Assembly: GCA_021804525.1 (NCBI GenBank)
Contig: JAJZHJ010000042.1
Coordinates: 1 to 8,337 of the forward strand
Reading direction: 5' to 3'
From: Bacteroidota bacterium
GTDB taxonomy: Bacteria > Bacteroidota > Bacteroidia > Bacteroidales > Paludibacteraceae
Length of the DNA stretch: 8,337 nt
Part shown: positions 5,903 through 8,337 of the stretch, one piece after another
Layout: every line of letters begins with the position of its first letter
Numbering within the stretch: the first letter of the stretch is position 1
Made by a program: the position numbers and the translations under genes
The notes under the pieces: generated by a model
What the model was told of the DNA's origin: nothing
The model's input: the letters and a program-made list of their open reading frames with translations, nothing else
Databases searched by the model: none

Positions 5903-7264
5903 ATGAAGACAACCAAAAAGATTTTATTATCAGAACAAGACATGCCAAAAGCATGGTACAACATTGTGGCAGATATGAAAAACAAGCCACTGCCCATGTT
6001 GAATCCAGGAACCAAACAACCTTTGAGACCAGAAGAAATGGAACCTCTTTTTGCCAAGGGTCTTGTAGCACAAGAATTTACAACAGAGCGTTATGTTGAA
6101 ATCCCTGATGAAGTATGGCAGTTGTACAAGATATATCGCCCTACTCCATTAGTACGCGCATCAGGGTTGGAAAAAGCGTTGGATACTCCGGCCAAGATTT
6201 ATTTCAAAAATGAGAGTGTCAGCCCTGTAGGATCACATAAACTGAACTCCGCGATTCCGCAAGCGTATTACAACAAAATGGAAGGCATCAAACATATCAC
6301 CACTGAAACCGGAGCTGGACAATGGGGAAGCGCTATGAGTATTGCTTGCCAGCATTTTGGACTCGATTTGCAAGTGTATATGGTAAAAGTGAGCTATGAC
6401 CAGAAGCCCTACCGAAAATTCGTTATGCAAACGTATGGTGCTGAGGTGATTCCTTCACCAAGCAATCGCACAGCTGCCGGAAGAGCATTGTTGGAAAGAG
6501 ATCCGAACAGTTCAGGAAGTTTAGGCGGTGCTATCTCTGAAGCAGTCGAAGCGGCTGTTACTCATCCCGACACTCGTTATACCTTGGGAAGCGTATTGAA
6601 TCATGTCATTTTACATCAAACCATTATTGGATTGGAAGCCGAAAAACAAATGGATTTGGTGGGCGATTATCCTGATGTGGTGATTGGTTGTTTTGGTGGC
6701 GGTTCCAATTTCTCTGGCATCTCTTTCCCGTTTTTACGTCATAATTTTCTTGATGGCAAAACAACACGTTTTATTGCTGCTGAACCTGCCTCATGTCCGA
6801 AATTGACACGTGGTAAATTTGAATATGATTTTGGTGATACCATTGGCATGACGCCATTGATTCCTATGTTTACGTTGGGACACGATTTTCAGCCGGCGGA
6901 TATCCACGCAGGAGGACTGCGTTATCATGGCGCAGGTTCCATTGTAAGCCAATTATTGAAAGATGGATTGATTGAAGCACAAGCTGTCAAACAGTTGGAT
7001 ACGTTTGAAGCAGGTGTTTTGTTTGCGCGCACCGAAGGTATTATTCCTGCTCCCGAATCAACTCATGCCATTGCGGTTGCCATTCAAGAAGCTTTGAAGG
7101 CAAAGGAAGAAGGCAAAGAAAAGGTGATTCTATTTAACTTGTCAGGACATGGTCTGATTGACATGACTGCCTACGACAACTATTTTTCTGGAAAACTGAC
7201 GAATTATGACGTTCCTGAATCGATGATTCAAGAGAATGTTTCAAAATTAGAAAAACTTGCCTGA
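5903..7264 (+). CDS. trpB: Tryptophan synthase beta chain, TrpB2-type
   Basis: This PLP enzyme condenses indole with L-serine to give tryptophan. The 453-residue length exceeds the usual 390-400 of TrpB1 and fits the TrpB2 class, as do several motifs. The PLP lysine is K113 in VGSHKLN (109-115; TrpB1 has GAHKIN). The catalytic Glu is E135 in ETGAGQWG (135-142; TrpB1 has GAGQHG). The PLP-phosphate site is GGGSN (265-269). PAPESTHA (382-389) and LSGHGLID (413-420) replace the TrpB1 forms PALESSHA and SGRGDKD. The N-terminal extension before RPTPL (79-83) is also typical. No trpA, trpC, trpE or other trp gene is adjacent, so it forms a single-gene unit behind a trp attenuator and ends at its own terminator. 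TrpB2 enzymes often do not pair tightly with TrpA, so indole salvage is possible. A paralogous TrpB1 elsewhere is likely but cannot be seen here. Confidence 0.93.
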   Translation: MKTTKKILLSEQDMPKAWYNIVADMKNKPLPMLNPGTKQPLRPEEMEPLFAKGLVAQEFTTERYVEIPDEVWQLYKIYRPTPLVRASGLEKALDTPAKIYFKNESVSPVGSHKLNSAIPQAYYNKMEGIKHITTETGAGQWGSAMSIACQHFGLDLQVYMVKVSYDQKPYRKFVMQTYGAEVIPSPSNRTAAGRALLERDPNSSGSLGGAISEAVEAAVTHPDTRYTLGSVLNHVILHQTIIGLEAEKQMDLVGDYPDVVIGCFGGGSNFSGISFPFLRHNFLDGKTTRFIAAEPASCPKLTRGKFEYDFGDTIGMTPLIPMFTLGHDFQPADIHAGGLRYHGAGSIVSQLLKDGLIEAQAVKQLDTFEAGVLFARTEGIIPAPESTHAIAVAIQEALKAKEEGKEKVILFNLSGHGLIDMTAYDNYFSGKLTNYDVPESMIQENVSKLEKLA

Positions 7265-7321
7265 AATGTAAATCTATTGGGAAAATCCACTGGATTTGTC
7301 ACTGAAAATAACGAATTTTGC

Positions 7322-7357
7322 AACCGGCAACTTCACAAATGGGGTTGTCGGTTTTTT
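7322..7357 (+). terminator. Intrinsic terminator after trpB
   Basis: AACCGGCAAC (7322-7331) pairs with GTTGTCGGTT (7344-7353) over 10 bp with one G·U, loop of 12 nt, and the T-run is 7352-7357. It lies 57 nt after the trpB stop and ends 4 nt before the folC ATG, so it should separate the two genes and gives folC almost no room for a leader of its own. Confidence 0.87.
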
Positions 7358-7361
7358 ATTT

Positions 7362-8337
7362 ATGACATATCAAGAAACAATTGACTATCTTTATCATCAA
7401 CTTCCTTTATTTGAGCGTGTTGGTGGAGCGGCCTATAAGGCAGGTTTAGATACCTCGATACGAATGGATGACTTTCTGGGCAACCCTCATCGTCGTTACA
7501 AAACCATCCATGTTGCCGGCACCAATGGAAAAGGGTCAACATCACACATGTTAGCAGCTATTTTGCAAGCTGCAGGTTATAAAACCGGATTATATACCTC
7601 ACCTCATTTGAAAGATTTCCGTGAACGGATTCGCATCAATGGAGAAATGATTCCTCAACAAAAGGTGATTGACTTCGTGCAAACTTACGCTGCAACTTTT
7701 GAGCCATTGCATCCTTCGTTCTTTGAGCTAACAATGGAGATGGCGTTCGATTATTTTGCAGCCGAACAAATAGATGTTGCAGTTATTGAAGTCGGGTTGG
7801 GTGGTCGCTTGGATAGTACAAACATTATCACACCCATATTGAGTGTCATTACCAATATCAGTTTCGACCATCAGCAATTTCTTGGTGATACGCTGGAAAA
7901 AATTGCTGCAGAAAAGGCCGGCATTATGAAACCCCATGTGCCGGTTGTGATTGGTGAAGCTGAAGGTTCCGTAAAAGCAGTTTTTACAAATCATGCCCAA
8001 CAGGTTAATTCCCCACTTTATTTTGCCGAAGAGATACTGCATCTGCGACATGAAGAACATTCCGATAGCTTTTATGATACGGGATGCGGCAACATTAAAC
8101 TGGGTTTAAAAGGTCTCTATCAGGAGAAGAATCTTACTACAGTGCTCACTGCGGTCAATCTATTAAGACAACAAGACATTGAACTGCCTGTGAATAGTGT
8201 GCAACAAGGTATCGAACGGGTTATAGAATTGACGGGGCTTCAAGGACGTTGGCAAGTGCTACAACACCATCCTCTGATGATTTGCGATACAGGTCATAAC
8301 GAAGCCGGTATCCGTTATGTGATGCAGCAACTTTTGC
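7362..8337 (+). CDS. folC: FolC, folylpolyglutamate / dihydrofolate synthase (partial, 3' end outside window)
   Basis: FolC adds glutamate to folates (and, in bifunctional forms, to dihydropteroate) using ATP, in the cytoplasm. The frame is open from ATG 7362 to the window edge: 325 complete codons plus one base, with no stop, so about 100 residues of a family norm near 420-430 are missing only because the window ends. Mur-ligase-family motifs are clear: P-loop GTNGKGS (53-59), LYTSPHL (77-83), VIEVGLGGRLDSTN (141-154), and DHQQFLGDTLEKIAAEKAGI (169-188), in which K185 corresponds to the carbamylated lysine. GLQGRW (292-297) and CDTGHNEAG (308-316) begin the second domain. The N-terminus MTYQETIDYL fits Bacteroidetes homologues. 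The start lies 4 nt after the trpB terminator T-run. Whether it has dihydrofolate synthase activity as well cannot be decided from this part. Confidence 0.95.
   Translation, partial: MTYQETIDYLYHQLPLFERVGGAAYKAGLDTSIRMDDFLGNPHRRYKTIHVAGTNGKGSTSHMLAAILQAAGYKTGLYTSPHLKDFRERIRINGEMIPQQKVIDFVQTYAATFEPLHPSFFELTMEMAFDYFAAEQIDVAVIEVGLGGRLDSTNIITPILSVITNISFDHQQFLGDTLEKIAAEKAGIMKPHVPVVIGEAEGSVKAVFTNHAQQVNSPLYFAEEILHLRHEEHSDSFYDTGCGNIKLGLKGLYQEKNLTTVLTAVNLLRQQDIELPVNSVQQGIERVIELTGLQGRWQVLQHHPLMICDTGHNEAGIRYVMQQLL

Noticed and set aside
7728..8060. 110-codon open frame on the - strand.
   Set aside because: It is the antisense of folC, which is open through the whole region and carries intact catalytic motifs.

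Overview
The window looks like a chromosomal segment from the phylum Bacteroidetes, probably order Bacteroidales. The signs are moderate-to-low GC, weak or absent Shine-Dalgarno sequences with A/T-rich leaders, TAnnTTTG-type promoter elements, and protein features typical of the group (an 'SA|Q' signal peptide, an outer-membrane porin ending in Phe, and a FolC opening M-x-Y-Q-E-T). The genus is not determined. No mobile element, CRISPR array, tRNA or rRNA was seen.

Region 1 (17-5634) is a complete phosphate-uptake operon on the + strand: a phosphate-selective porin-like outer-membrane protein, then pstS, pstC, pstA, pstB and phoU. In front of the porin are four 7-bp direct repeats at an exact 11-bp period (17-56). 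They lie 10 bp upstream of a perfect TAnnTTTG element (67-74), which is the layout of a PhoB-activated Pho box. The operon would carry phosphate through the outer membrane (porin), bind it (PstS), import it through the inner membrane (PstC/PstA with the ATPase PstB), and feed Pst state back to Pho signalling (PhoU). A long hairpin (2249-2289) between pstS and pstC may let the binding protein be made in excess over the transporter. No strong terminator follows phoU.

Region 2 (5682-7357) is a self-contained tryptophan unit: a promoter, a 14-codon leader peptide with tandem Trp codons (MIQIEHSNWWRHSF, 5732-5776), a hairpin overlapping the end of that peptide, a strong intrinsic terminator (5817-5850), then a tryptophan synthase beta chain of the long TrpB2 type, then a second intrinsic terminator (7322-7357). 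This is the arrangement of ribosome-mediated transcription attenuation, like E. coli trpL. I think it is the most valuable find in the window.

Region 3 (7362-end) is folC, cut by the right edge after 325 codons. It has no stop codon inside the window.

The protein-coding content is ordinary. The interest lies in the regulatory DNA and RNA. I did not find a new enzyme, defence or mobile system.
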